From Chloranthus sessilifolius (taxonomy: Eukaryota; Streptophyta; Magnoliopsida; Chloranthales; Chloranthaceae), in the NCBI GenBank assembly GCA_021018995.1, contig CM037587.1:11910866-11974865 (forward strand): a DNA stretch of 64,000 nt, given 5' to 3'. Shown here piece by piece: positions 34,240-45,284 of this stretch (positions are counted from its first letter, which is position 1; the number at the start of each line of letters is the position of its first letter). The translations under genes were made by a program, and so were the position numbers. Below the pieces are notes generated by a model. It had not been told where the DNA came from. It did not search any database and saw nothing but the letters and a program-made list of their open reading frames with translations.

Positions 34240-35210
34240 ATAGTCCAAAAACTAAAAATTTTACATGCCCAGAACAGTAAACCTGAAACTGAAATTAAGA
34301 CGTCCTGAATCACTTACTACCAACTTAAATTACGCCGTTGATAAAACCAACTCCAAAACACTCTTAACTGAAGAAAATTTACACCCCGAAAACCGAAAAG
34401 AAAACTCTCTAAATTAAACAGTTAAAACTCAAAAAGAAAAAATGTCCTTTCCTTCACTTTTCTCAACCAAAAACAAAATGCCCCTGCCCTTCAAGTGTCC
34501 TCAATAAGATCAAATACACACATTGCCTCTATATGCTTAAGATTAAACAAAAAAATTATCCTTAACACGCCCCAGATTTAAAATAAACAAACCAAATTAA
34601 AACAAAAAACATCACACCACAACGAGACGCACGCATTATAAATTAAATCAAACCAAGAAAAATCATAAATCACCACAAATGGAATTAAAACTAATCACTC
34701 CATAGATTAATAGAAATCATTACAACACCCACCGAGGGCATACCCTTTGAATATACAACTTAAAACAAGAATGCTAAAATTAGCACGTTCAGGCAATGCC
34801 CGAATCCGGACTTATTCGAGAGACTAGAGATCTCGGAGAGGCCTGGAGGGGGAACGCACCTTGAATGAATTCTAATCGTGATGACCTCTTCCCCTTGCCC
34901 TGAGCTAGAAGAAAAGGAGTGGCTTACAGAAAGCCACCAAGGACCTGCGGGATCCACCTTTGAAAGCTCTCCTTGGACACATTAAAAAGGAGGAGCAACT
35001 AACACTGAATCCGCAGAGCCTACCGAAGAAAAATAGGCATTGGTTACGAGAACTTTGACCCCACCTTATCCTTGGGTTTCTTCTCTACCACTTTTTCTCC
35101 TCCACCTCTTCTCCTAATGGGGTGACACTTTGAGTTGGATTGATAGCACCAACCCCAGTGTCACCGTGAATTCCCAATCCCATCCATTCTCATAATCCAC
35201 TTAATAAACA
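34240..35210 (-). other. A-rich spacer and first antisense block of unknown function
   Basis: 34240-34700 is A-rich. 34703-35210 is a minus-strand block whose left end (CATTACAACACCCACCGAGGGCATACCCTTTGAAT) parallels 35896-35940. In both copies the minus strand has short broken frames with GEE/EEK-type acidic stretches. No family was recognised. Confidence 0.35.
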
Positions 35211-36440
35211 CAGTTCTTTGGGTCTACTACTCGGGAAATGAAATAGAAAGGAATAAAAGACATTAATGAATAAAAAAATGCCCAAAGTTACAAACACAAG
35301 ATATGCCCCCAAAATGTTCAATCTCTAAACCTGAAATAAATAAGAAAACAATAAGCTAAAACCTTAAGACTCATGCATTTATAAACCATACCCCTTATAT
35401 TGACAAATGTCACACATTTGAAACTCTTCCAACCTAATTAAATCTAAAACTAAACACATGCCCCTCTGAAAAGCACAAATCCCCCAAATTCAGATAGACC
35501 AATAGAAATGAAACACCTAACCACCATCCAGAACCCATGAAAACTCACACCGTTTCAACAAGTATCATTTCAAAAAAAAAAAACCTCAAACAAAACACCT
35601 TAAATGAAACCAACAAAAAAAAACCTTAAATAAAATAAAACAAAATCTAACTTGTTTAAGATCACCCCAAAATGCCCCAGCAAACCAATAGAACCAAGTA
35701 AACACTTTAAACCAGGTGAACTGATCTCAAAATAAACCTTGAATAAAAAAAATATATATATATACTACTAAGCTCAATCAAATCCTAAAACCATGTAAAA
35801 AAAAATTAGATAAGTTCAATTAATCCATTAAGAAAATTTAAACCAACTAACTGAACACAAAAGACAATAGACAATAAAAAAAATGCCCATTGATTCATAA
35901 TTCAAAATTTTACAATATCACCGGAGGCATACCTCCTGAATTACAACCCAAAATGAAAACCTAAAATTTAACATACAACCCAAAACGAAAACCTAAACTA
36001 TAATGAGCCAAAGCGAGGAGCAAAACATCAAATCGGAGGCTTCAGAGATGTTGCCACCTGACTTGGAGAACTCTAACTAGCCACCGGCAGAAGAGACGAA
36101 AAATGGGTTGGGGAGTACATCTCTCCATTTACAACACCTCCTCTCCCCGTCATCTTCACCTCCTCTGCTGCCACCTCCGTAACGCTGCCTTCACTGCTCC
36201 CTAAAAAGGAATGGTGTGAAGACTAACGCCCTCGTTCCCAATGCCGCCCATTCCCAAAACAATACTGTCCCCGAGCATCACCTCAGGGTAAAGATCATGC
36301 GAAATAACGAATATAGGAAGAAACCCCATCCCAATATGACGGTTAGATAGCTCAATATCACTAAAACATGAATCTCAGAACACCAGAACACTCAGAAAAG
36401 TTAAAACTCGAGACTAAACCAGAGAATGAGAAACAAATGA
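35211..36440 (-). other. A-rich spacer and second antisense block
   Basis: 35240-35880 is A-rich and low in information. 35885-36330 repeats the layout of the block at 34703-35210. On the minus strand it lies just downstream of a TATA box (36452-36459), so it may be the remnant of a second short antisense gene. No intact frame or known domain. Confidence 0.35.
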
Positions 36441-36451
36441 AGACTCCTTCA

Positions 36452-36459
36452 CTTATATA
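36452..36459 (-). promoter_or_regulatory. second antisense TATA box
   Basis: TATATAAG on the minus strand at the edge of another GCGC-type array, repeating the arrangement at 33882. Confidence 0.5.
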
Positions 36460-36469
36460 GAGTACGGCC

Positions 36470-36835
36470 TTAATCATGCGCTTAACCACGCACGCTTAAT
36501 TCGATCACGCGCTAGGTACAAAGCGTTCAATCCAAAACCTGTGCTCCTAACCAGGCGCGCAATGAGCCTGTAGCCCGTGCAGGTGGCGCGACCTTCCGAT
36601 CTCACGCTATTCAAAGACTGTACAATCCGATTAAACGACTCACTTCTGCCACGCAATTTGAAAGGTCACCCGTACATTGACCTGGCGGTGCTTCGATCGC
36701 ACGCAAGAATTAGAGCGTGCAATCTAATCCCACGCTCACATTCACATGTGCAAACAGCCCCTTAGGCCCTGAATCGCACGCTTGAAATCAGGCGTGGAAT
36801 CAGATCCAGCGATTGGAAATGGACGCGCAATATCT
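36470..36835 (-). promoter_or_regulatory. second internal GCGC-type palindrome array
   Basis: Copies include ATGCGCTTAACCACGC, ACGCTTAATTCGATCACGCG, CCAGGCGCGCAATGAGCC and CGCACGCTTGAAATCAGGCG. Same motif family as the LTR arrays of this element. Confidence 0.6.
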
Positions 36836-36867
36836 GATTTTTCACGAAATTTTATCCTGCTTTAAGT

Positions 36868-37562
36868 AGAAATCCCCTTTGTCCCATCGAGCAACCACTC
36901 AAGCACGTCATACCGAAATAATAAAACACACACATATAAACCACCCCGATATCCGATCCCATCGCAAAAAAATTGTAACCATGCCCTCATGTCCCATCAC
37001 GCCGAAAAAGAAATTCTAAAAACGGAAATACGTCAAAAAGCCAACACAATGCAACCACAACGTGAGCTCACCTGACCCAAGATCTGCCAAAGAAAGAGAC
37101 CAACGTCCCAGCATGAAAATATCCCACCAGCGTCCCATCGCCAACTACGCCACACTTCCCATCACGGACATCACTACCCAGAAAGTTCAAACAACACCGA
37201 CCGCGCTAAAAAAAAAGGAAAAGGAGACGGTTCGATCATGTCCCATTGCTAAAATGAAGAGCCTCCTCCCGAATTGCTCGCTACAAGTAGTCACTAGATA
37301 CCACAACAGATGAAAGCAAAAAAAAAAAAGGGAAATTCGAAACTCCCCCCATGTCCCATCGCATCTCACTAATGCCAAGCTACAACATGAACATACTGTC
37401 GAAAACTATCCAAGGCCCATCGCGGTGTCACCCCAACACCACTTGCCCCATCGCGACAGTATACTCGTAACATTGCATCAAGGTGATAGCTACAAAGTCC
37501 CATCGTGACACTACAACATCACCGATCCCACCACAATGTCATAGGTCCCATCGCACAATTTA
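36868..37562. repeat. array of GTCCCATCGCG-type motifs
   Basis: At least twelve copies of (G)TCCCATCGCG or close variants occur at irregular 20-110 bp spacing (near 36878, 36957, 36990, 37134, 37158, 37239, 37350, 37412, 37446, 37499, 37530 and 37550). The complement, CGCGATGGGA, occurs once at the start of the internal region (19379-19388). Confidence 0.65.
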
Positions 37563-38084
37563 GGTAAGTATCACCTCATGTAAGTACTATTCAGTTTTCA
37601 ATTACTCGATATTGCTTACAAATATAGTTATCTATGATTAAGTCAAAATATTTTCAAAACCCATCTCTCTCGACTCGCGAATTACTGTAGTCCTCCCATA
37701 AGAGACAATTATTAGTATTCACCGAGAAGGTTAGACGAAGTATTCGGCGTGCCAAGTGTCATCTTGACAAACACATAAACGGCCGGGTCTACAAATCCCG
37801 TATCGGTGGATCTACGCAGCGATGTCTCGGTAGCCACATTTTTCGCCGTTTTACCACTGAATTGATCTTAAGTTAAAATTTCCAGAATTTCAAAATCTCA
37901 AAACCCCCTTACTTGCTTCCAAAAATCTTTTACTACCAAAGAAAAAAAAGAAAAAAATCAGAAAAAATATACTACCCCAAAAAAAAAAGTAACAAAGTAA
38001 ATAGACCCAATTCACCCTTCTCTAAATACCAAAAAAAAATCGATTAAGTGCCTCATTACCCATATGCCATAAATCTGACTTTTG
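37563..38084 (+). other. Tat 3' spacer
   Basis: No gene seen; ends in A-rich sequence (37920-38040). Confidence 0.4.
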
Positions 38085-38390
38085 GCTCCTAAGACCACCT
38101 GAACTTACAATCAAGCACATATCCCACTATGCAGAATTGGATCGAGCGTATACGTCACTAGACAGAATCCCTTGTTTAGATACCTTAGGACCAGAATTCC
38201 TCAATTTAAAAGACCCCTGAACTCACAATCAAGTGCATACCCCACTCTGCAGAATTGGATCGAGCGCATACGCCACTGCGCAGAATCATTTGCTCAGATA
38301 CATTAGGACTAGAATTCCCTACTTAAAAGCTGACTCCAGATGAATCAAGCGCATGTGCCACTGCACATAATTCAATTGAGCACACCTCAC
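38085..38390 (+). repeat. 118-bp tandem repeat, ~2.4 copies
   Basis: GAACTTACAATCAAGCACAT at 38101 is repeated as GAACTCACAATCAAGTGCAT at 38219, with the rest of the unit (GCAGAATTGGATCGAGCG...) also matching. A partial third copy follows near 38335. Tandem repeats just upstream of the 3' LTR are typical of Tat elements. Confidence 0.75.
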
Positions 38391-38902
38391 AAGACCCCCA
38401 CAAAATTCACTTCAATTACCAGCCCAAACCTACCCTTCCTCTGGGAAACCGAACAACAAATATACTCAATCTAAGAACTTACAAACGCCTATTAGAAAAG
38501 GAACGCCTGACGCGCATTGGTGTGAGCAATGATGCGCCGGTCTGACATGACTTGTTAAAGCCTTCGACATCATATTACAATCTCTTCTTTTTTTTATATT
38601 ACCGGTCCCTGGACCTTATGGACATTTGTATGACGCCCCCTGGTACCTCATCCGCCATATCCCTCTGTTAGCTCGTGCCATATGACGGGATGCGCCATGC
38701 ACCCACAGATCCGGAAAGTGCCTTTCGACAGCTACCATTGGGCCCCCGAATGCTCCATTTTAGCTTACGTTGATAGATAAGAAAGCCAAGCATTTCATAT
38801 CAGTATCCCCAATTCACATTTGTGAATTCCTAAGTAAAACAAGAAAGCACCTCGCATGAGGGGTGTCTACTTCTTCGACGCGATCTTACTTCGCAAGAGC
38901 GC

Positions 38903-38918
38903 GCCGAAGAGGGGCATC
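38903..38918 (+). other. Tat polypurine tract
   Basis: GCCGAAGAGGGGCATC ends directly before the 3' LTR (TGTAGACA). Confidence 0.75.
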
Positions 38919-41249
38919 TGTAGACACTCCCATTTTGCCTTCTTGGAGTATACAAATTTATTCGATCAACCTTTGACTCTTTTAACCCTCGATATGGGAC
39001 CATGCAATGGTACATGGCTGAACACAGGCTGAAATAATAGTTATGTGGCTCAGATCCCAGCGTAGGGAGACTATATAATGAAATAATAGTATATAGCCGA
39101 AATGCAGACTGAAATAATAGTCTTGCATTTCAATCTAGAGACCAGACCCGGACAACCGCAAATTCTGTGCTAGAAATCCCGCGCGTAATTCCTTCACGCG
39201 TAAAACTACAAGTGCGCGATCAGTCCCCCTTTCAGACCAAACTTCCTTTCCCAGACCATCTCGAGACTCGATTACGCGCTTGAATCCAGGCGTATGATCA
39301 GATTGAGTGCCTCACCACCGACGCGCAATTGGCCTACGCCCGACCTAATCTTACCACCCTTGACCCTTAAGTTTCCTCGATTATGCGCTCCAGGTAAAGC
39401 GCTTAATCAGATTGAGCGCTCGACAAAGTGCGCGCAATTAGCCCTAATTTTGTTAGGACTAGGAAACTCGCTGAGCAAGTCAGCCGGTCACTCACTGAGT
39501 CGGTGACCGACTCAAAGTGATTAAGCGCCGAAATCCAGGTGCGTAATTCAATTAAACGCCCGAAAACAGGTGTGTAATTAAAAGAAACACAACGTGGAGG
39601 CTGGATTTTGTTTGGACTTTTTTTTGGAATTCGAGTGATTAAGAGTTTCGAGAATAGGACAAATGGAGAAGAGCACCAAAACCATGATTTCGAGATTCAA
39701 ACTCTCGAACTTCTGATGATTCTTCTCCACAGCCCTGACCTTCGGTAAGAATTTAATTTTATTTTAGGTTTAGGATTTCCCCCTTAGATTAATTCTTAAT
39801 TTTATTTTTCGTCTTAGACCGTAGCACCCTTTTCGGATCGAAATCTCAATGTCTGATCCCAATCCTCAGAGTCCGGGACCAGTTCTTGATCTGACAGCCT
39901 GATACACCGACCCCTAAGACTAAATTCCAGTCTAAAATCACAATTTACAGTCCTATCATTAATCTCTAGTTCTAACTCTCACAGTTCAGATCCAATCCTT
40001 AATCATACGACCTGATTTTCTGATTTCGGACCAGAATTCAGTCAAAGAATTTTAGATCTTAATTTCAAGTTAATATTTTTACCACTTCTAATCATTAGTT
40101 TAGTTGTTTCATTCTATGTCCTTCATTTAATTCATCTCCATAATCCTGAAAACAATTTGAAAAATCTAAAAAATATTACTTCATAACCCAAAATTCAATT
40201 TTTTTCTCTTTAATCTTAGCCACTCGATTTGCCCAAGGGAGCTTACGGAGGGTACTCGGGAACGAGGCCAATCCTCCTTACCATAACGGGCCCGAACCCT
40301 CTTTTTTTTAGAATTTTAGGATTAATTAATTGCTTTGATTAGTTCGTAAGTAGATATAATTGATTATTTGCATTAATGGGGCCTTGATATAATTATTAGA
40401 ATGTTTAAATCAAAATTTCTTTTCCCTTAGTTTAGTTAATTAATTATTTCAAATCAGAATTTTAGGAAGTTCAGTTTATGCATGATTAGTTATATTTTTT
40501 TCATAATTCATTTATCGATCATTAGAGTCGTAGAAAAAATCAGTCTTTTTATTTCCATTAATACTTAAATAGAAAATTAAACTTATTGCTTTAATTAGGC
40601 TCGTAGAAAAATCAGTCTTTTTATTTCAATTAGAATTACAATAGAATTATTACAATTGCTTCGAATAGAATTGTAGTACAATATGTATACTTATTTTAGT
40701 TAGAATCCCAATGCAATTGGCATGATTGATTTAATCAGAACATTATTGGAATTGATACATATGCACTCCTAGTATCAGTAGGAGAGTGAAACTGATTGAA
40801 CTTTTAGTAATACTAGAACCTTGATACTAATTGGACTCTTGATAGCATTAGAACACTAAAATAACTCACCTTAATAAGCCCATATAACCAGAGAATAACA
40901 ATAATAGAATTGGGAAATCTTAACTGATCGGAACTATAATTACAAAGGGAAATAAGAGGAGAATTAAACTAACTAAACTTAAGAGATACACTGTTGCTGA
41001 CGTTCGTAGGTGGATGATTCAGTATAGAAGTAACCCACACCCACATCACAGCATGATCACTGACGTGTTGCAGCGTCGTTAAATATCTGCAGCTGGCGAT
41101 CGCAATCAAACTAGGAACCTTCCTAGAAAATCCCCCTTTTATTCATTTTTATTATTTCAGACACCGCATCGCTAGAGTCCACTTGGACAGAATTGGAGCT
41201 ACTGATTCAACGGGAATCGAGACGAACCCAGAAAAAGCGCGCACCAACA
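38919..41249 (+). repeat. Tat 3' LTR (2331 bp)
   Basis: Colinear with the 5' LTR over its length, with scattered substitutions and indels. It keeps the GCGC array but has lost about 28 bp carrying the TATA box between short GAAA repeats (near 39580). Confidence 0.92.
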
Positions 41250-41374
41250 GTCATGTCTGATGAATTCAATGCCCTCCTTCAACACGACACGTAGACACTA
41301 GTCTTAATGTCTCACAATAGAAAAATTATTGGGTGCAAATGGATCTTTAAAATCAAAACCCTTGCAGATGGTAC

Positions 41375-42594
41375 TTATCATCTTAAAATATGACCTTGCA
41401 AGTGCATAAGTCCGAATGTACTAGGGCAAGTACACAAGTGTGTCGAACCACAGGTGAGTATTCTACCTAATCTAATCCCAGTCCCTACAAGGCCACTAAG
41501 GTTTCATTAAATAGAAATAAACCTCTACAATCGCTCGATCTCGATGACTCTCGGAACCTCCAACGTACAATCATACCATTCCGAGGATTTAAAAATAGCA
41601 AAAAGAAATAACACTTTATTGAATACTCATCTGAAATTTACAAGAGATCCCTGGTTGAAGCCTTACACACGCATCGATTCAAAGTTCTTCATCACTAGGG
41701 AAGACTCTAATCAATGATCACAATTAATTCCAGACTATTCCTAACCTAATCTACTGAAACTCACGTCAGAGCCCTCTAGAAAGATTCTGGCATGCGAGTC
41801 TCCTCAAACTAAGCCCTAGGGTCCTTATTTATAAACTATAAGGCCCTAGAACAGATATACACGGCAAGGGATCTTTAGATCCTAAAAATCCTCCAAGGAC
41901 GATGAGTTTAGAAGGAAATCCGTGCGATTTGGAGTTATCCCAATTGTTTAGAAGAGCTTTCCGGAGAGGATCTCGGAGTTTAGGCGTTATCTACAGTTGT
42001 GCCAACCTGATTTCTCGTGCAGAAACTCTGTTTCGACCGGTTGGTGTTGGAGAACCGACCGGTCGAGTTTTACTTTCCTTCTCCAAGTAGAAGACGACCC
42101 CGTGAAGCTTCAGGACTCTTTAGTTTAATTTCCAGACCGATTGAATTTAGCTAGACCGATCAATTAATTCCTCTGAATATGTTTGCATTCTGCCCTTCCA
42201 GTTTCGACTGGTCGATTGAGTCCTGACTGGTCTCTCTTTGCAATTCTGAAGCTTTTTTAGAGTTCTGACCGGCCGAAAGTGATGCTTCGACCGGTCCATT
42301 TAGGCTCAATTCTCTTCAGCTAGGAACTCCTTCTACTGTGCTGTTTTGACTGGTCGAATTTGTAGTTTCGACCGGTCCAATTAACCTTTTAAAGCACTCC
42401 TTCAGCTACATCTCCGTGGATCCTTGCCTTTTGCTTGGGTTTCTTCGTAACTTTTTTTTTTAGCCTTTTTAGCATTTAATCAGCTTCTGCACTTGTTGCA
42501 ACACAACGCGAACTAAAAACATATATTAGTGGTTAAGTGAGGTCTAACAAAGCTGGGATTTGGGGATAATTTGTATAACTTTTGGGTTCGATCA
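41375..42594 (-). mobile_element. Athila-like solo LTR (1220 bp, TSD GGTAC)
   Basis: Flanked by GGTAC at 41370-41374 and 42595-42599. Removing it rejoins the copia reverse-transcriptase frame at DGT-IARYRARL. On the minus strand it begins TGATCGAACC and ends ATGATAA. Near its end comes CCTGTGGTTCGACACACTTG followed by TACTTGCCC, a layout known from the R-U5 end of Athila-type LTRs. It has a palindrome array at 42025-42380 and a minus-strand TATAAATA near 41825. No internal region, so this is a solo LTR left by recombination. Confidence 0.65.
42025..42380 (-). repeat. array of CGACCGGTCGA palindromes in the solo LTR
   Basis: About ten variants of TTCGACCGGTCGAA (for example at 42028, 42053, 42202, 42264, 42285, 42345 and 42367) occur in 350 bp, upstream of the minus-strand TATAAATA near 41825. 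Confidence 0.7.
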
Positions 42595-43874
42595 GGTACC
42601 ATAGCGCGGTATAGAGCCCGACTCGTCGCCAAAGGCTATGATCAAGACTATGGCCTTGATTACACAGAAACATTTAGCCCTGTTGCCAAACATCCAACAA
42701 TTCGTGTTGTAATTTCAATGGCAATTCATTACAATTGGACAGTTAGACAATTAGATGTGTCTAATGCTTTTCTCCATGGATATTTAGATGATGACATTTA
42801 CATGTTTCAACCACCTGGATTTGAGGATCCCTCCTTTTCGAAGCACATTTGCAAGCTTTGCAAAGACATTTACGACTAGAAACAAGCTCCATGTGCTTGG
42901 TTTTCAATGTTGTCAAAATTTTTAGTTGCTCAAGGCTTCCAATCTAGTTCTGCCGATAGCTCCTTATTCGTGCAACACAATGCATGTCGCATTACCGTTG
43001 TATGTGTATGTGGATGATATTTTGGTCATTGGTAGCGACAACACATACATCACAGAATTTGTGCACACTCTTGGTCAGCGATTTTGTATCAAAGATTTAG
43101 GTCTTCTCAACTATTTTCTCGGCGTTGAAGTTACAAAAATTGTAACATCAGTTAACCTTATGGAAACCAAATATGCTCATGAAATCCTAGCTTGTGCCTC
43201 CATGACTGATTGCGAGCCATACAAAAACCTACTCTCCTCAAAACCATCCACCTACCCGAATGGAGACATAGAATTCTCTGATGTCACCTTGTATCACAGC
43301 TTAGTTGGGGCTCTATAGTCCCTCACGATTACTCGCCCGGATCTCTCCTTTGCGGTCAACAAAGTGTGTCAACATATGCATAAGCCACTTAATAAACATT
43401 TTTGTGAGGTCAAACGGATTCTACGGTTTATCAAAGGTACAATCAACCATGGCTTAACCTTCACACCTGGTTCTTTGGATATTCAAGCCTACTCAGATGC
43501 TGATTGGGCTAGTGACATTATTGATCGACGGTCTTCCACTAGATTACACTGTGCATTGGCCCATACTGCAACTGAGGTGTTATGGCTAAAACAACTACTT
43601 CAGGATCTCTACATTCCTAAATGATCGAAGCCAATCATCTAGTGTGACAACATCCCTGCAATAGCTTTGGCCTCTAATCCCGTATTTCACGCCTGCACCA
43701 AGCATATTGAGGTTGATTGTCACTTCATCCGCGAAAAGTTCATCAACAATGAGCTTCAAGTCTTCCACATCTCATCTGTCGATCAGATTGCTGATATATT
43801 CACCAAACCCCTCTCATCTCCTTGGTTTGCTTATCTCCAAGACAAGCTGATGATAAAAGAACGCCAATCATCTT

Positions 43875-43883
43875 GAGGGGAGG
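43875..43883 (+). other. copia polypurine tract
   Basis: GAGGGGAGG immediately precedes the 3' LTR and overlaps the pol stop codon; it primes plus-strand DNA synthesis in the family. Confidence 0.8.
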
Positions 43884-44107
43884 TGATAGGGCTCCACACC
43901 GTATCATTTCCAACCTCTAGATAACTCTTTAGTTACCCATGTATGCATGCTGTAAACCACATTCCCATGACATCAGTCTCGAGAATGTTTGTTACAGTAT
44001 TATAAAAAAAAGAGGACTCTAGCCCTTTTGTATTAATTGAGAAAAATAAAATAAAAATTATCTTTCTATTTTGTCATTCTATCATCTTCTTTTTATCTCT
44101 TTCTTCA
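43884..44107 (+). repeat. copia 3' LTR (224 bp)
   Basis: TGATAGGGCTCC ... TCTTTCTTCA, bounded on the left by the polypurine tract. Colinear with 14227-14416. Confidence 0.85.
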
Positions 44108-44733
44108 ACTATTTTCTATCTTATTAAATGTCACTATTATCTATCTTATTATATGTTTAAAAAGTAACAAGAGGATTGAATATATTGAAGGGTTCCTGTA
44201 TTCGAGCTTACATATTTATTGAATGTGCCTACGCTCGAAACCCCTCCAAACCCATTTGGAGATTGTTTTTCACCCCGATCTTTCATCCAATGGATCTTAA
44301 GACCGTGAGTGTACCATATGACGGTCAGCTTTAGGTTCCACATGGCACGAAAATCCAAAAAGTTGCCCTAAAAAAATAACTCATCACCCTCAAACTTGAT
44401 TTTAAGGCATTTTTTAAGGATCTGTGACACGTGGAATAAAAGACGGACTGCCTAATCATAATATCACACTCAAACTTGATTTTAGGGTATTTTATTACAG
44501 AAACAAGATTACAACCAGATCGCCCCTAGCGACCAGCTACGTAGAAAGGAAAAGGAAATAAGAAAAAATAAAAAATCTTATCATGGCAACAACAAAATTT
44601 CCCTTGAAGAGCGTCGACATCATCGTTACCCTTGGGAGGGGGAGTTGAAAAGCTAGCGACAACACTAGAACCTAGATGTCGAGCTACAAGAATTAAGTTT
44701 TCCCACTCGTCTGACACTCATTCAAGGTTCTAT
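44108..44733. other. intergenic, foldback fragment
   Basis: No gene. 44240-44470 has foldback-family phrases and a 79-bp-spaced direct repeat of CACNCTCAAACTTGATTTTA (44387 and 44466). Confidence 0.4.
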
Positions 44734-44736
44734 GAT

Positions 44737-45021
44737 CTTATACCCCATTGAGCTACCATTCCAACCAAAACCAATTGGTGATCATGGAAGAGGTATAAAT
44801 CAATGTCTTAAGGTGATAGGAGAGCGTTTATAGTGTAGCCCACCCCCCATTCGGCCCATGAGGGTTTTACAGTGACCTAACAACCCCCCCCCCCCCTACT
44901 AGTATCACCTAAGGGGGACTGCCAGGCTCTGATACTACTTGCAACACCTTATACCCCATTAAGCTATCATTCCAACAAAAATCAATTGGTGGTCGAAGAG
45001 GTACAATTCAATGTTTTAAGG
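44737..45021 (-). mobile_element. TRIM-like element
   Basis: Two direct repeats of about 75 bp (44737-44813 and 44948-45021; CTTATACCCCATT(G/A)AGCTA...CTTAAGG or TTTTAAGG) flank a ~135-bp middle. Read on the minus strand, the first repeat is followed at 44938-44925 by GTAGTATCAGAGCC, close to the Met-tRNA primer site TGGTATCAGAGC. This is the layout of a terminal-repeat retrotransposon in miniature. A C13-14 tract lies in the middle. No coding capacity. Confidence 0.55.
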
Positions 45022-45027
45022 ATTAAT

Positions 45028-45280
45028 TGGAAGCCTCATATTTTCAAAAACCATATTGTGCAACCGTGGGCTCTCGCGAGTCCATCGTGACGATGCGCTT
45101 TCTTAAAAAAGATGGAGTCACCACTCTGAGCTTTTGGTGTCCCGGGATACCTCAAAATCGATATATAAGCACCGAAGTGCAAAAATATGACTCTGATTCA
45201 CCGGTCAACATCAAAGGCTCTTGGGTAGGGGCCTCGGTTATCAATTGGGAAGGTGTTAGGCACCCGATCGTAAGCGGTCT
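45028..45280 (+). mobile_element. remnant of a gypsy-type leader or UTR
   Basis: AAGATGGAGTCACCACTCTG ... GGGAAGGTGTTAGGCACCCG follows the wording of a leader or UTR common in plant gypsy elements (GGAGTCGCCACC...GTTAGGCACCC). The open frame through it is probably fortuitous. The chromovirus at 45285 inserted at its end, and the sequence resumes at 57437. Confidence 0.4.
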
Positions 45281-45284
45281 CTAC

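Larger units (their letters stand above)
17077..41249 (+). mobile_element. complete Tat-lineage Ty3/gypsy element (~24.2 kb, TSD GTCAT)
   Basis: LTRs of about 2.3 kb begin TGTAGA and end CAACA. They are flanked by GTCAT at 17072-17076 and 41250-41254. Internal order: gag (19478), protease, G-patch-like segment, reverse transcriptase, RNase H, a second RNase H, and integrase ending at 28281. A further 10.6 kb then precedes the 3' LTR. The second RNase H, absence of a chromodomain, long post-pol region and GAAGAGGGGCATC polypurine tract are Tat-lineage traits. The post-pol region carries an antisense multi-exon gene. The sense reading frames have many stops. Confidence 0.9.
41255..43876 (+). 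pseudogene. copia reverse transcriptase and RNase H
   Basis: Resumes after the Tat insertion with EFNALLQHDTW (41259 on), pauses at DGT (41374) for the solo LTR, and continues at 42600 with ARYRARLVAKGYDQDYG. Reverse transcriptase motifs: DYTETFSPVAK, QLDVSNAFLHG, and the catalytic YVDD near 43010. A frameshift lies between about 42970 and 43000, and stops occur at 42877 and 43317. RNase H continues with AYSDADWA near 43490 and ends with TKHIEVDCHFIREK and DIFTKPL; the stop is at 43874-43876. This part would copy the element RNA into DNA; it is inactive here. Confidence 0.85.
14198..44107 (+). mobile_element. Ty1/copia retrotransposon, split by two later insertions
   Basis: Short LTRs (about 220 bp) bracket gag, protease, integrase, reverse transcriptase and RNase H in the copia order. 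The element is interrupted at 17077-41254 by a complete Tat element and at 41375-42599 by a solo LTR. Removing both insertions and one copy of each target duplication brings the broken reverse-transcriptase codons back into register, which proves the nesting. The short LTRs, Met-tRNA primer site and 'HPMQTRSK' linker suggest an Ale- or Ivana-type lineage. No target duplication was found at the outer ends, and the first ~15 bp of the 5' LTR are uncertain. Confidence 0.85.

Noticed and set aside
36868-37562. CRISPR-like spacing of repeated motifs
   Set aside because: Repeats are only 10-11 bp, irregularly spaced and inside a plant retrotransposon; no cas genes.
44880-44900. poly-C run as an assembly gap or origin
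   Set aside because: C13-14 inside a TRIM-like element is a simple repeat; length uncertainty is likely but no other function is supported.
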